Assembly (NCBI GenBank): GCA_900557165.1
Contig: USRS01000060.1
Location: 1 to 16,132 of the forward strand
Length of the DNA stretch: 16,132 nt
Source: an uncultured Clostridium sp.
GTDB taxonomy: Bacteria > Bacillota > Clostridia > Peptostreptococcales > Peptostreptococcaceae
Direction: 5' to 3'
Part shown: positions 6,976 through 13,783 of the stretch, piece after piece
How the letters are laid out: every line of letters begins with the position of its first letter
Position numbering within the stretch: the stretch's first letter is position 1
The notes under the pieces: model-generated
Told to the model about the DNA's origin: nothing
Databases searched by the model: none
The model's input: the letters and a program-made list of their open reading frames with translations, nothing else
Translations under genes and position numbers: made by a program

Positions 6976-8145
6976 TTACATTATCTTTGCTTTAAAGCTT
7001 GTTCCGTTTGTTGGTAATTTAACATTTAAAATATCAGCTACTGTAGCTCCTATATCTGCAAAGCTATTTCTTATACCTAAATTAACACCAGATTTAATAT
7101 TTTTACCATAAACAAGTACTGGTATATATTCTCTAGTATGGTCTGTTCCTTTATAAGTAGGATCATTTCCATGGTCTGCATTTATTATTAATATATCATC
7201 TTCTTTCATTGAAGATATTATTTCTGGTATTCTTTCATCAAATTCTTCTAAAGCTTCTTTATATCCTAGAGAATTCCTTCTATGACCAAATTTTGAGTCG
7301 AAGTCAACTAAATTTGTAAATATTAATCCTTTATTTTCTGATTTTATATAATTTATAGTTTGGTCTACACCATCCATATTGTCTTTTGTATGAATAGCTT
7401 CTGTTATACCTTGTCCATTAAATATATCTTCTATTTTACCAACACCTATTACATCTAAATTAGACTCTTTTATTGTATCTAATACTGTTGGTTCAAAAGG
7501 ATTTAATGAGTAATCTCTTCTATTAGCAGTTCTTTCAAATTGCCCTGCTTTTGGCCCCACATATGGTCTAGCTATTATTCTAGCTACTGCATTATCACCC
7601 ATCATTATTTCTCTTGCTATCTCACACATTTTGTATAATTGTTCTAGTGATATTATGTCTTCATGAGCAGCTATTTGAAATACACTATCTGCTGAAGTAT
7701 AAACTATTACATCTCCTGTTTTCATTTGATGTTCACCATATTCATCTAATATGGCAGTTCCTGAGGCTGGTTTATTACCTACAACTTTTCTACCAGTTCT
7801 TTTTTCAAACTCATCTATTATATCCTTTGTAAATCCATTTGGAAAAGTTTTAAAAGGCTTTTCAACAATTACTCCAGTCATTTCCCAATGACCAGTTGTA
7901 GTATCCTTTCCACATGATAATTCATCACATTTTCCATATGAACCTATTGGATTTTCTGCCTTTTGTAAATAATCTATCCCATCTATATTTCCTAAACCTA
8001 ATTGAATCATATTAGGTATTTTTATGTCTGGGTGGTTCTTTACTATATTACCTAATGTATTTACTCCAATATCTCCAAATTTTTCTGAGTCTTTTAATGC
8101 TCCAACTCCCACACTGTCTATAACCATCCATATAACTCTACTCAT
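6976..8145 (-). CDS. deoB: Phosphopentomutase
   Basis: This 389-residue alkaline-phosphatase superfamily enzyme interconverts (deoxy)ribose-1-phosphate and (deoxy)ribose-5-phosphate with two manganese ions. The metal ligands known from the Bacillus cereus enzyme all appear, offset by three: D10 (MVIDSVGVGA), D283 and H288 (DFDSKFGH), D324-H325 (NADHGND) and H336 (DHTREYIP). The phospho-accepting threonine corresponds to T82 in GKDTTTGHWEMTG. Length is normal. The ATG follows AAGGAGG by 8 bases, and that ribosome site overlaps the end of xerD 13 bases upstream. The order xerD-deoB matches B. subtilis ripX-drm. It supplies the step after pdp in nucleoside catabolism. Confidence 0.96.
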   Translation of the reverse strand: MSRVIWMVIDSVGVGALKDSEKFGDIGVNTLGNIVKNHPDIKIPNMIQLGLGNIDGIDYLQKAENPIGSYGKCDELSCGKDTTTGHWEMTGVIVEKPFKTFPNGFTKDIIDEFEKRTGRKVVGNKPASGTAILDEYGEHQMKTGDVIVYTSADSVFQIAAHEDIISLEQLYKMCEIAREIMMGDNAVARIIARPYVGPKAGQFERTANRRDYSLNPFEPTVLDTIKESNLDVIGVGKIEDIFNGQGITEAIHTKDNMDGVDQTINYIKSENKGLIFTNLVDFDSKFGHRRNSLGYKEALEEFDERIPEIISSMKEDDILIINADHGNDPTYKGTDHTREYIPVLVYGKNIKSGVNLGIRNSFADIGATVADILNVKLPTNGTSFKAKIM

Positions 8146-8158
8146 TAAAATTTCCTCC

Positions 8159-9046
8159 TTATAAGTCTTCTTTTTTCCTTGGATGTTTGTCCTTTATTTC
8201 TTTTCTAATATTATTATCCATTTGATTTAAATATAATTGTAAGCTTGATAAGTTTGAATTTCCTAAAATTTTACCCACTACAGCCACATTTGCACCACCT
8301 TTTAATAGATGAATTGCAAAGGAATGTCTAAGTATACTAGGATTTATATTTTTACTTATGTTAGCTTTATTAGCATATTTTTTAATAACCTTCCAAAGAC
8401 CTTGTCTAGTAAACTTTTGACCTTGAGCATTAACAAATAAAGCATCTTCGCCTTCTTTTGCTAAAATAGGTCTGCCTTCTTTAATATATTTTTCTAAATA
8501 ATTTTTAGTTATTTCACAAAGCGGTATTACTCTTTGATTTTTACCGGTATTGCAGTATAAATAATCAATTTGTAAATCAACATCTTGTAATTTAAGTTCT
8601 ACTAATTCAGATACTCTTATTCCTGTTCCATATAATGTTTCAAATATGGCCTTATCCCTCATTTTTTTAGGGCTATCTAAATCAGGAAATTTTAAAATAG
8701 CTTCTACTTCTTCTTCTGTTAAAATCTCTACATTTTCTCTTTTTATTTTTGGTTTTTTTATATTATTAGCTGGATTATTTTCACTAATATGATTTAAAAA
8801 TAAATAGTCATGAAAAGATTTTACAGAAGATATTACTCTTGAAACTGTAGCTACGGAATTATTTTGTTTTTCTAAATTAACAAGAAAATTTATAATATCA
8901 TATTCTGCTACATCTTTAATTTTAATATTTTCACACTTTAAATAATCTAGATACTTTTTAATATCCGTATAATATGAACATATGGTATTTTCTGATAACC
9001 TTTTTTTACATTTAATATAGTCTATATATTGTTCTAAAATTTCCAT
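8159..9046 (-). CDS. xerD: XerD-like tyrosine recombinase with altered catalytic histidines
   Basis: This 295-residue protein has an N-terminal core-binding SAM-like domain (about 1-95) and a C-terminal tyrosine recombinase domain. XerD orthologues resolve chromosome dimers at dif with XerC. Preserved active-site residues are R144 (TGIRVSEL), K169 (TGKNQRVIPL), R240 (PSILRHSF) and the nucleophile Y272 (SLQLYLN). The histidine of HxxR is S237 (AGT), and the second histidine, in LGHS, is N263 (AAT). Both sites read cleanly in frame, so a frameshift is not the cause. The beta-hairpin around K169 is about two residues shorter than usual. Gene order spoIIM-xerD-deoB matches B. subtilis spoIIM-ripX-drm, so it is the positional XerD, though activity is uncertain. 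The ATG follows GGAG by 7 bases, overlapping the spoIIM stop codon region. Confidence 0.85.
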   Translation of the reverse strand: MEILEQYIDYIKCKKRLSENTICSYYTDIKKYLDYLKCENIKIKDVAEYDIINFLVNLEKQNNSVATVSRVISSVKSFHDYLFLNHISENNPANNIKKPKIKRENVEILTEEEVEAILKFPDLDSPKKMRDKAIFETLYGTGIRVSELVELKLQDVDLQIDYLYCNTGKNQRVIPLCEITKNYLEKYIKEGRPILAKEGEDALFVNAQGQKFTRQGLWKVIKKYANKANISKNINPSILRHSFAIHLLKGGANVAVVGKILGNSNLSSLQLYLNQMDNNIRKEIKDKHPRKKEDL

Positions 9047-9058
9047 AAATAACTCCTT

Positions 9059-9670
9059 TTATCTTACTAGGAATTGTAAAATACCAATACTAATTACATT
9101 TAATAATAATTGGGCAAAGGTGCAAATTATTATTACAATAATACCATTTAATAAGTATCTTCTACCTAAAAATACGATTCCTTCTTTTCTTCCTTTTTTA
9201 TATTCTTCATAAATATTTTTTATGTAGTAATAACTTATTGTTATAAGCAATATCGCCCCTGGTACTATAATAAAATTTTTTACTAACATAATCAATATCA
9301 TTTTTATACTTTTAAGTTTTATTAGTAAAATAAAACTATTAATAGTATAGCCTATTGATATGCCTTTTAATAAAAAACTTATTATTGTCAAGGGGAAAGT
9401 AAGTACAAATAATGAAAAAAATACTATACTTCCTAAAAATATAATATTTTCTCTTAAATTAGAAAAAACTACAGCTCTAACGTTTATATTACTTCCTTGG
9501 CTATAGTAGTCATTTAAATTATTAATACTATCTAATACTATATCTTGTCCATTTGATAAAAACTTATTTAAATAAGTTCCAATAAAAACAAATATAATAA
9601 AAATAATACTCAAATAAATTATTTCTTTACTTATTATTAAACTATCTCTTTTTCTTATTGTTCTTCTCAA
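9059..9670 (-). CDS. spoIIM: Stage II sporulation protein M
   Basis: This 203-residue integral membrane protein has about five hydrophobic segments (near 15-36, 73-95, 97-118, 125-150 and 172-200). SpoIIM is a mother-cell protein of the DMP complex with SpoIID and SpoIIP, which dissolves septal peptidoglycan so that the mother cell can engulf the forespore. Identification rests on topology, size and synteny with B. subtilis (nudF, spoIIM, xerD, deoB). The start is TTG at 9668-9670, 8 bases after a perfect AGGAGG. That ribosome site is wholly inside a 13-bp stem shared with the preceding intergenic region. A sigma-E-like promoter in the same stretch would start RNA after the complementary arm. 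The gene is followed by xerD after 12 bases. Confidence 0.88.
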   Translation of the reverse strand: MRRTIRKRDSLIISKEIIYLSIIFIIFVFIGTYLNKFLSNGQDIVLDSINNLNDYYSQGSNINVRAVVFSNLRENIIFLGSIVFFSLFVLTFPLTIISFLLKGISIGYTINSFILLIKLKSIKMILIMLVKNFIIVPGAILLITISYYYIKNIYEEYKKGRKEGIVFLGRRYLLNGIIVIIICTFAQLLLNVISIGILQFLVR

Positions 9671-9675
9671 ATTTA

Positions 9676-9724
9676 TAACCTCCTCTTATCCTAACATATA
9701 TTTATGTAAGTTAAGAGGAGGTTA
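9676..9724 (-). promoter_or_regulatory. Hairpin sequestering the spoIIM ribosome-binding site
   Basis: TAACCTCCTCTTA (9676-9688) and TAAGAGGAGGTTA (9712-9724) are perfect 13-bp reverse complements. On the minus-strand RNA the arm nearer the nudix gene supplies an anti-Shine-Dalgarno (CCTCCTC), while the arm nearer spoIIM holds its AGGAGG. The 23-base loop contains a further imperfect stem (ACATA 9694-9698, TATGT 9703-9707). No T run follows, so it is not a standard terminator. In RNA starting upstream of 9724 the spoIIM ribosome site should be hidden. Confidence 0.85.
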
Positions 9725-9725
9725 T
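9699..9725 (-). promoter_or_regulatory. Candidate sigma-E promoter of spoIIM
   Basis: On the minus strand ATA at 9723-9725 (within GCATAACC) is separated by exactly 16 bases from CATAAATA (9699-9706), resembling the sigma-E pattern ATA-N16-CATACAAT. Transcription would begin near 9688-9692, just past the anti-Shine-Dalgarno arm, leaving a leader of about 20 bases. B. subtilis spoIIM is known to be under sigma-E control. The elements are short in very AT-rich DNA, so a chance match is possible. Confidence 0.5.
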
Positions 9726-9728
9726 GCT

Positions 9729-10259
9729 TTATATTAATTCTTTAGTTAATAATAAACCTATAACAGTTTTTGAATCACAAATTTCATTATTTATTACCAT
9801 ATCATAAGCTTTTTCTCTATCAAATTCATATACTTCTATAAATTCATCTTCTTCCAAATGATTTTTGCCTGGAGTTAAATCTTTTGCCAAGTATATAAAA
9901 ACTAATTGATTTGAAAAAACTGGTGTAGCATAATACTTATAAATTAATTTTAAATTTTCTGTACTATAACCTGTTTCTTCTTTAAGCTCTCTTATGGCAC
10001 AATCTAGAGGTGATTCACCTATTTCAATTTTACCTGAAGGTAATTCATATAGTTCTTTTTCTATTGATTTTCTATATTGTTTAACTAATACTATTTTATT
10101 ATCATTTGTTATAGCTACAATGGCCACAGAACCTTTATGCTCTATTATTTCCCTTTTTTGATATCCTTTATTAGGAACTTCCACTGTATCCACTCTAAGT
10201 TGAATAGTTTTACCTGTATAAATCAAATCACTATTTACAGTAGTCTCCTTTGCTATCAT
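9729..10259 (-). CDS. nudF: Nudix hydrolase, ADP-ribose pyrophosphatase type
   Basis: This cytosolic hydrolase probably splits ADP-ribose to AMP and ribose-5-phosphate. With the start at ATG 10257-10259 it has 176 residues. The Nudix box is complete at 76-98 (G76, E82, R90, E91, E94, E95, G97), and a proline 16 residues after the box (P113) is typical of the ADP-ribose subfamily. The preferred ATG lies 6 bases after GGAGG (10266-10270); a GTG one codon upstream is only 3 bases from it. The 5' end overlaps the DUF3866 gene by 29 bases, which suggests translational coupling. It matches B. subtilis yqkG (nudF) in sequence type and in lying before spoIIM. Ribose-5-phosphate output fits the downstream deoB/pdp, but that link is an inference. 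Confidence 0.9.
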   Translation of the reverse strand: MIAKETTVNSDLIYTGKTIQLRVDTVEVPNKGYQKREIIEHKGSVAIVAITNDNKIVLVKQYRKSIEKELYELPSGKIEIGESPLDCAIRELKEETGYSTENLKLIYKYYATPVFSNQLVFIYLAKDLTPGKNHLEEDEFIEVYEFDREKAYDMVINNEICDSKTVIGLLLTKELI

Positions 10260-11331
10260 CACAAACCTCCATTAAGTAATATGCTGCTGTACTAGCTGCA
10301 TCAAAAAATTCCTTATCTTGTTCGTAATTTCTGCCCATACTTCTTACTTTAAGATTAAAATAATCTAAATCATCTTTACAATTATTATTTTCTAAGTAAA
10401 TAATATTGTGTTTATCGAATAATCTATTATCTTTAATCTGTTTCTTTATGTAATCAAATTTTTCCTTATCGCTATATATAGTTACAGGAATATTTGCATT
10501 TACATTTACTATTTCTTTAAAAATAGTAATAGCATGGTGAGATATTCCCTTATGTCTATCCCTTAAGTCAGCAAAGCTAATTCTTGGAATTGCAATTGGA
10601 TTTCCACCTAGTTTTTTTACAGCATCTAAAATAGGTCCTTGTTCTATACCTGTAAATCCATATTTAGTACCTGTTCCTGATATTCCAGGTCCCATTGATA
10701 CAAATACTGCATCTGCTTTGATTATTTCTTTTGCTGTAATTAGAGCTGTATATATATTTATACATTCAAAGTCTCCACCAATTGCATTTCCTATTGTAAT
10801 AGTACTATCTATTAATTTTTTATCCTTTAAATTTTGTACATTTTTACTTAAATAAATAGGAAGTGCTGCTCCATCAGTCATTATATATACTAGTTTTTTA
10901 TTTGGATTATGTCTTTTATATGATGCAACAAAAGGTGTAAGCATACTGTGAAGCGTTCCAACTACTACAGGCATATTATCTAAAGTTTCAAATTCATTTA
11001 TTACATCATGATACTTACTTTCATGATCTTCTACTGCATTGACTTTAACTTGATATGGCGTATATCTAAGTTTCATAATATGTCCACCTGGTGACAGATC
11101 AGATTCTTTATTATTTAAATTTGCAATAACAAAGTGATATCCTCCCGTACCAAGACTTAGTTCAACTGCTGTTGTATTTAATATAACTTCATCACCTATA
11201 TTTATTTTTCCAGTTAATTTAGTATAATTATAAGCTCTTTGTATTTGTCCGTTTACATTAACTCTTATATCATCTAAAACTTCACTGCTATCAGCTATTT
11301 CTACGACTATTCCTATTTTTTTACTAATCAT
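10231..11331 (-). CDS. DUF3866 family protein, function unknown
   Basis: This is a 366-residue predicted cytoplasmic protein with no signal peptide or membrane segment. I recognise the DUF3866 family but no function. An N-terminal beta-rich part (about 1-70) ends in GTGGYHFVIANL (61-72). Glycine- and histidine-rich conserved motifs follow: HSMLTP (128-133), MTDGAALP (151-158), GNAIGGDFECIN (181-192), GPGISGTGTKYG (214-225) and RISFADLRDRHKG (250-262) followed by ISHHA. These look like an active or ligand-binding site. A TTG eight codons upstream (11355) would overlap the previous gene and has no ribosome site. ATG 11329-11331 lies 7 bases after GGGAAGG and 4 bases after the upstream stop codon, so it is chosen. 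It sits between a phosphosugar transferase and the Nudix gene in the steA-steB operon. Confidence 0.8.
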   Translation of the reverse strand: MISKKIGIVVEIADSSEVLDDIRVNVNGQIQRAYNYTKLTGKINIGDEVILNTTAVELSLGTGGYHFVIANLNNKESDLSPGGHIMKLRYTPYQVKVNAVEDHESKYHDVINEFETLDNMPVVVGTLHSMLTPFVASYKRHNPNKKLVYIMTDGAALPIYLSKNVQNLKDKKLIDSTITIGNAIGGDFECINIYTALITAKEIIKADAVFVSMGPGISGTGTKYGFTGIEQGPILDAVKKLGGNPIAIPRISFADLRDRHKGISHHAITIFKEIVNVNANIPVTIYSDKEKFDYIKKQIKDNRLFDKHNIIYLENNNCKDDLDYFNLKVRSMGRNYEQDKEFFDAASTAAYYLMEVCDDSKGDYCK

Positions 11332-11335
11332 AAAA

Positions 11336-12160
11336 TTACCTTCCCAATTTATCAATAAAGTTTAATACTTTATTTTTTTCTATAATTTTTGTTAAAGAGA
11401 ATTTTTCAGTTAATATATGAATTAATACTAAAAATACTAACCAAGATACTCTAACTTTAAATGTATATCCCATAACCATAAGTATACCTATAGATATTCC
11501 TAATACATTTGAACCTGTATCACCCATCATGGCTTTTGCTTTTAAATCATAATTAAAGTAAGCAAGTACATTAGGAAGTATTAATAACGGTAATATTTGT
11601 ACATATCCAGTTAATGTGAAGAAAATTGCAATCATTATGACTAAATATACTTTTATAGCTCTACCTGGTCTTAAATCAAATAAATTCATTAAATTAGTAG
11701 ATAATGCTATAACTAAAGTATTTACTATAATATCTGCTATATTTTTAGAAATACACACTGATATTATAAGTCCTACAAATCCGCCAAATAATGCTTTAAA
11801 TCCACCTGTAGTAAGCTTCCCTTTAAAAAGACTTTTAAAGTGACCTTTTAATCCGCTAACATCTCTATTTCCTATTGTATCATCTATTATACCTGCAAAA
11901 AACATAGCCATTATTCCGAATATAAATATAAATAAACAAGCTATACTTACAAAGTCTACTGTGAAAAATGCCACAATAATACCGTTTATTATTATCATTG
12001 GAAGAAATACTATTCCCATACTTACAGGTATCATTTCTCCTTTGTAATTAGGTCTTATACAGTTACTTTCAACTAATAAGTTTTTGAATAAAGGTATCAT
12101 TAAATATGTACCAACTAATCCTAGTGCAAATATTATGCCTTTAAATATATATGAATACAA
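11336..12160 (-). CDS. Polyprenyl-phosphate sugar-phosphate transferase (MraY/WecA family)
   Basis: This 274-residue polytopic membrane protein with roughly eight to ten hydrophobic segments belongs to the family that moves a sugar-1-phosphate from a UDP-sugar to undecaprenyl phosphate. Family motifs are FAGIIDDTIGNRD (88-100, the paired aspartates D93-D94), NLMNLFDLRPGRA (156-168) and MMGDTGSN (211-218). It is shorter than MraY (about 320 residues) and lacks the usual C-terminal histidine-rich loop motif, so it is not the main cell-wall MraY; the sugar cannot be told. TTG at 12158-12160 is 7 bases after GGAGG (12168-12172). It starts 4 bases after the glycosyltransferase stop codon, so the two probably build one lipid-linked glycan near SteA/SteB. 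Confidence 0.83.
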   Translation of the reverse strand: MYSYIFKGIIFALGLVGTYLMIPLFKNLLVESNCIRPNYKGEMIPVSMGIVFLPMIIINGIIVAFFTVDFVSIACLFIFIFGIMAMFFAGIIDDTIGNRDVSGLKGHFKSLFKGKLTTGGFKALFGGFVGLIISVCISKNIADIIVNTLVIALSTNLMNLFDLRPGRAIKVYLVIMIAIFFTLTGYVQILPLLILPNVLAYFNYDLKAKAMMGDTGSNVLGISIGILMVMGYTFKVRVSWLVFLVLIHILTEKFSLTKIIEKNKVLNFIDKLGR

Positions 12161-12164
12161 TTTA

Positions 12165-12857
12165 CTACCTCCACTCTTTTTTCTTTTGTCTTAAAACCTT
12201 TTTAATATGATAATATTGTTTACCTCTGTGAATAAAGCCTTGTAAATCTCTTCCTGTTTCACTGTGAGTCATATTAACTAATACTTCTTTTATTCTATAT
12301 CCATATTTTAATATGTCTATAGTCATACCAACTTCCACTCCATATCCAAATGGAATTTCGTCAAATTTTTCTAATACTTCTTTTTTAAATATTCTTTGTC
12401 CTGATAAAGTAGCATCTAATTCTACACCTGTCATTTCTAATACTGAGCTTTTAGCTAAGCCTTTTACAAATCCAAGTCCACCTTTTTTCTTTGCAGGAGG
12501 GAATTTTGCTATTATAACATCTGCCTCATTATTTAATATTGGTGTTATTAATTTTGAAACTTCTTTAGATGAGCTACCTAAATCTGCATCTAAAAATCCA
12601 ATAATATCAGCTTTTTCCATGGCTATTTTTAAACCATTGTTTAAAGCGTAACCCTTACCTCTATTTTTATCTTGTGTTATAACTGTTATTTTAGGACTTT
12701 TAACTTCTTTTGCAACTTTAGAAGTATTATCACTTGATCCATCATCTACTACAATAATTTCACTAATTTCTTCAATATCTTTTATATTTTCCAGTGTATC
12801 TTTTATTTTATTTTCTTCATTATACGCTGGTATTATTATACTTAAATAAGGATTCAT
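12165..12857 (-). CDS. Family 2 glycosyltransferase
   Basis: This is a 230-residue GT-A fold glycosyltransferase without membrane segments. The N-terminus shows LSIIIPAYNEE (5-15) and IIVVDDGSSDNT (34-45) for nucleotide-sugar binding, and FLDADL (88-93) carries the DxD metal motif (D90, D92). SGQRIF (152-157) and a basic C-terminal tail (KKVLRQKKKEWR) follow, the latter possibly touching the membrane. It resembles small glycosyltransferases acting on polyprenyl phosphates or sugar acids, but donor and acceptor are unknown. The ATG follows AAAGGAG by 9 bases. It lies between the steB-like gene (25-base gap) and the phosphosugar transferase (4-base gap). The shared spacing implies one pathway acting at the inner membrane face. 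Confidence 0.87.
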   Translation of the reverse strand: MNPYLSIIIPAYNEENKIKDTLENIKDIEEISEIIVVDDGSSDNTSKVAKEVKSPKITVITQDKNRGKGYALNNGLKIAMEKADIIGFLDADLGSSSKEVSKLITPILNNEADVIIAKFPPAKKKGGLGFVKGLAKSSVLEMTGVELDATLSGQRIFKKEVLEKFDEIPFGYGVEVGMTIDILKYGYRIKEVLVNMTHSETGRDLQGFIHRGKQYYHIKKVLRQKKKEWR

Positions 12858-12882
12858 TATTTTATTCTCCTTTAATTATTTG

Positions 12883-13761
12883 TTATTTTTCGTAAGCGAT
12901 TATTTCTGTTGATACATCAGAAGTTCCATAATGACCAACTACATTTTGATTTTTTAATAAATTAGTTAAAGAAACTTTTCCTATACCTTCATTTATATTA
13001 TCTATTGTTGATATATTATTTTCTGAATATAATTTTAAAATTGTATTATCACTTTCACTCTGATTTGCAGCAACTAAATATTTATTATTTTCTTTTAGTT
13101 TATTTAATATTATCTTTTCTTTTTGATCAAATTTAATTTTTGCATCTTTTCCAGTTAATTCTCCTAGTAATACTACTGAATCATAATCTTGGTATTTCTT
13201 TTCATCTAAGTTATTAATTTTTATTACACCTAAATTTTCAAGGGCATATAATTGATCATAGTTTTTTGCAGAATTTAAACATTCTACAATATAATTAATA
13301 ACATCTGAAGATGATTCAAAAGTTTTATTTAAACTCATTGATATCTCAGATAATTTATCTTCTTTATTTATATTATCCTTTACAATTATATTAAATGATA
13401 CTGTTCCATTTGCTTTTTTTATTAAATCTTCAACAATTTCACTATAGTCATTATTTTCACTAGTTAGTATTATTCCTGTATTTTTAGCAGTTAATACATC
13501 TTGTGTTAATGCATCTATATTTTTATCAACAAATTCTTTTATAGTATCTAATTCTCCATTTAAGTCTTCTATTTGAGAATGTAAGTTTTTATTTTTATCC
13601 TTTAAAGATTCAAATTCTGTATTAAAACTTTCAAGTACCTCACTTTGCTGTTTACTTAAAGCTTGATCATAATTTAAGTTGAATCCAACTAATATACCCA
13701 CACCTAAAGCTATAAATATAGCACATATGGTTACTATATAGTACTTCATATTTATATTCAT
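12883..13761 (-). CDS. steB: SteB/MctB-like membrane-anchored coiled-coil protein
   Basis: This 292-residue protein belongs to the family labelled copper transporter MctB. It has one N-terminal membrane segment at about 7-27 (KYYIVTICAIFIALGVGILVG, residues 6-26), a coiled coil at about 37-77 and an extracytoplasmic mixed alpha/beta domain to the end. No cysteine- or methionine-rich metal site is visible; the only cysteines are C13 in the membrane segment and one later. This argues against copper transport. In Corynebacterium the homologue SteB works with SteA in cell separation, and the same pair is adjacent here with a 22-base gap. The ATG lies 6 bases after AGGAGG. The likely role is an extracytoplasmic partner of SteA in division or wall hydrolysis; this is inferred from family and pairing. 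Confidence 0.82.
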   Translation of the reverse strand: MNINMKYYIVTICAIFIALGVGILVGFNLNYDQALSKQQSEVLESFNTEFESLKDKNKNLHSQIEDLNGELDTIKEFVDKNIDALTQDVLTAKNTGIILTSENNDYSEIVEDLIKKANGTVSFNIIVKDNINKEDKLSEISMSLNKTFESSSDVINYIVECLNSAKNYDQLYALENLGVIKINNLDEKKYQDYDSVVLLGELTGKDAKIKFDQKEKIILNKLKENNKYLVAANQSESDNTILKLYSENNISTIDNINEGIGKVSLTNLLKNQNVVGHYGTSDVSTEIIAYEK

Positions 13762-13783
13762 GTTTGTCCTCCTAGTTTGTATA

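Noticed and set aside
9676..9724. Reading the spoIIM hairpin as a rho-independent terminator after nudF
   Set aside because: No T tract follows the stem on either strand, and one arm is exactly the spoIIM ribosome site, so sequestration explains it better.
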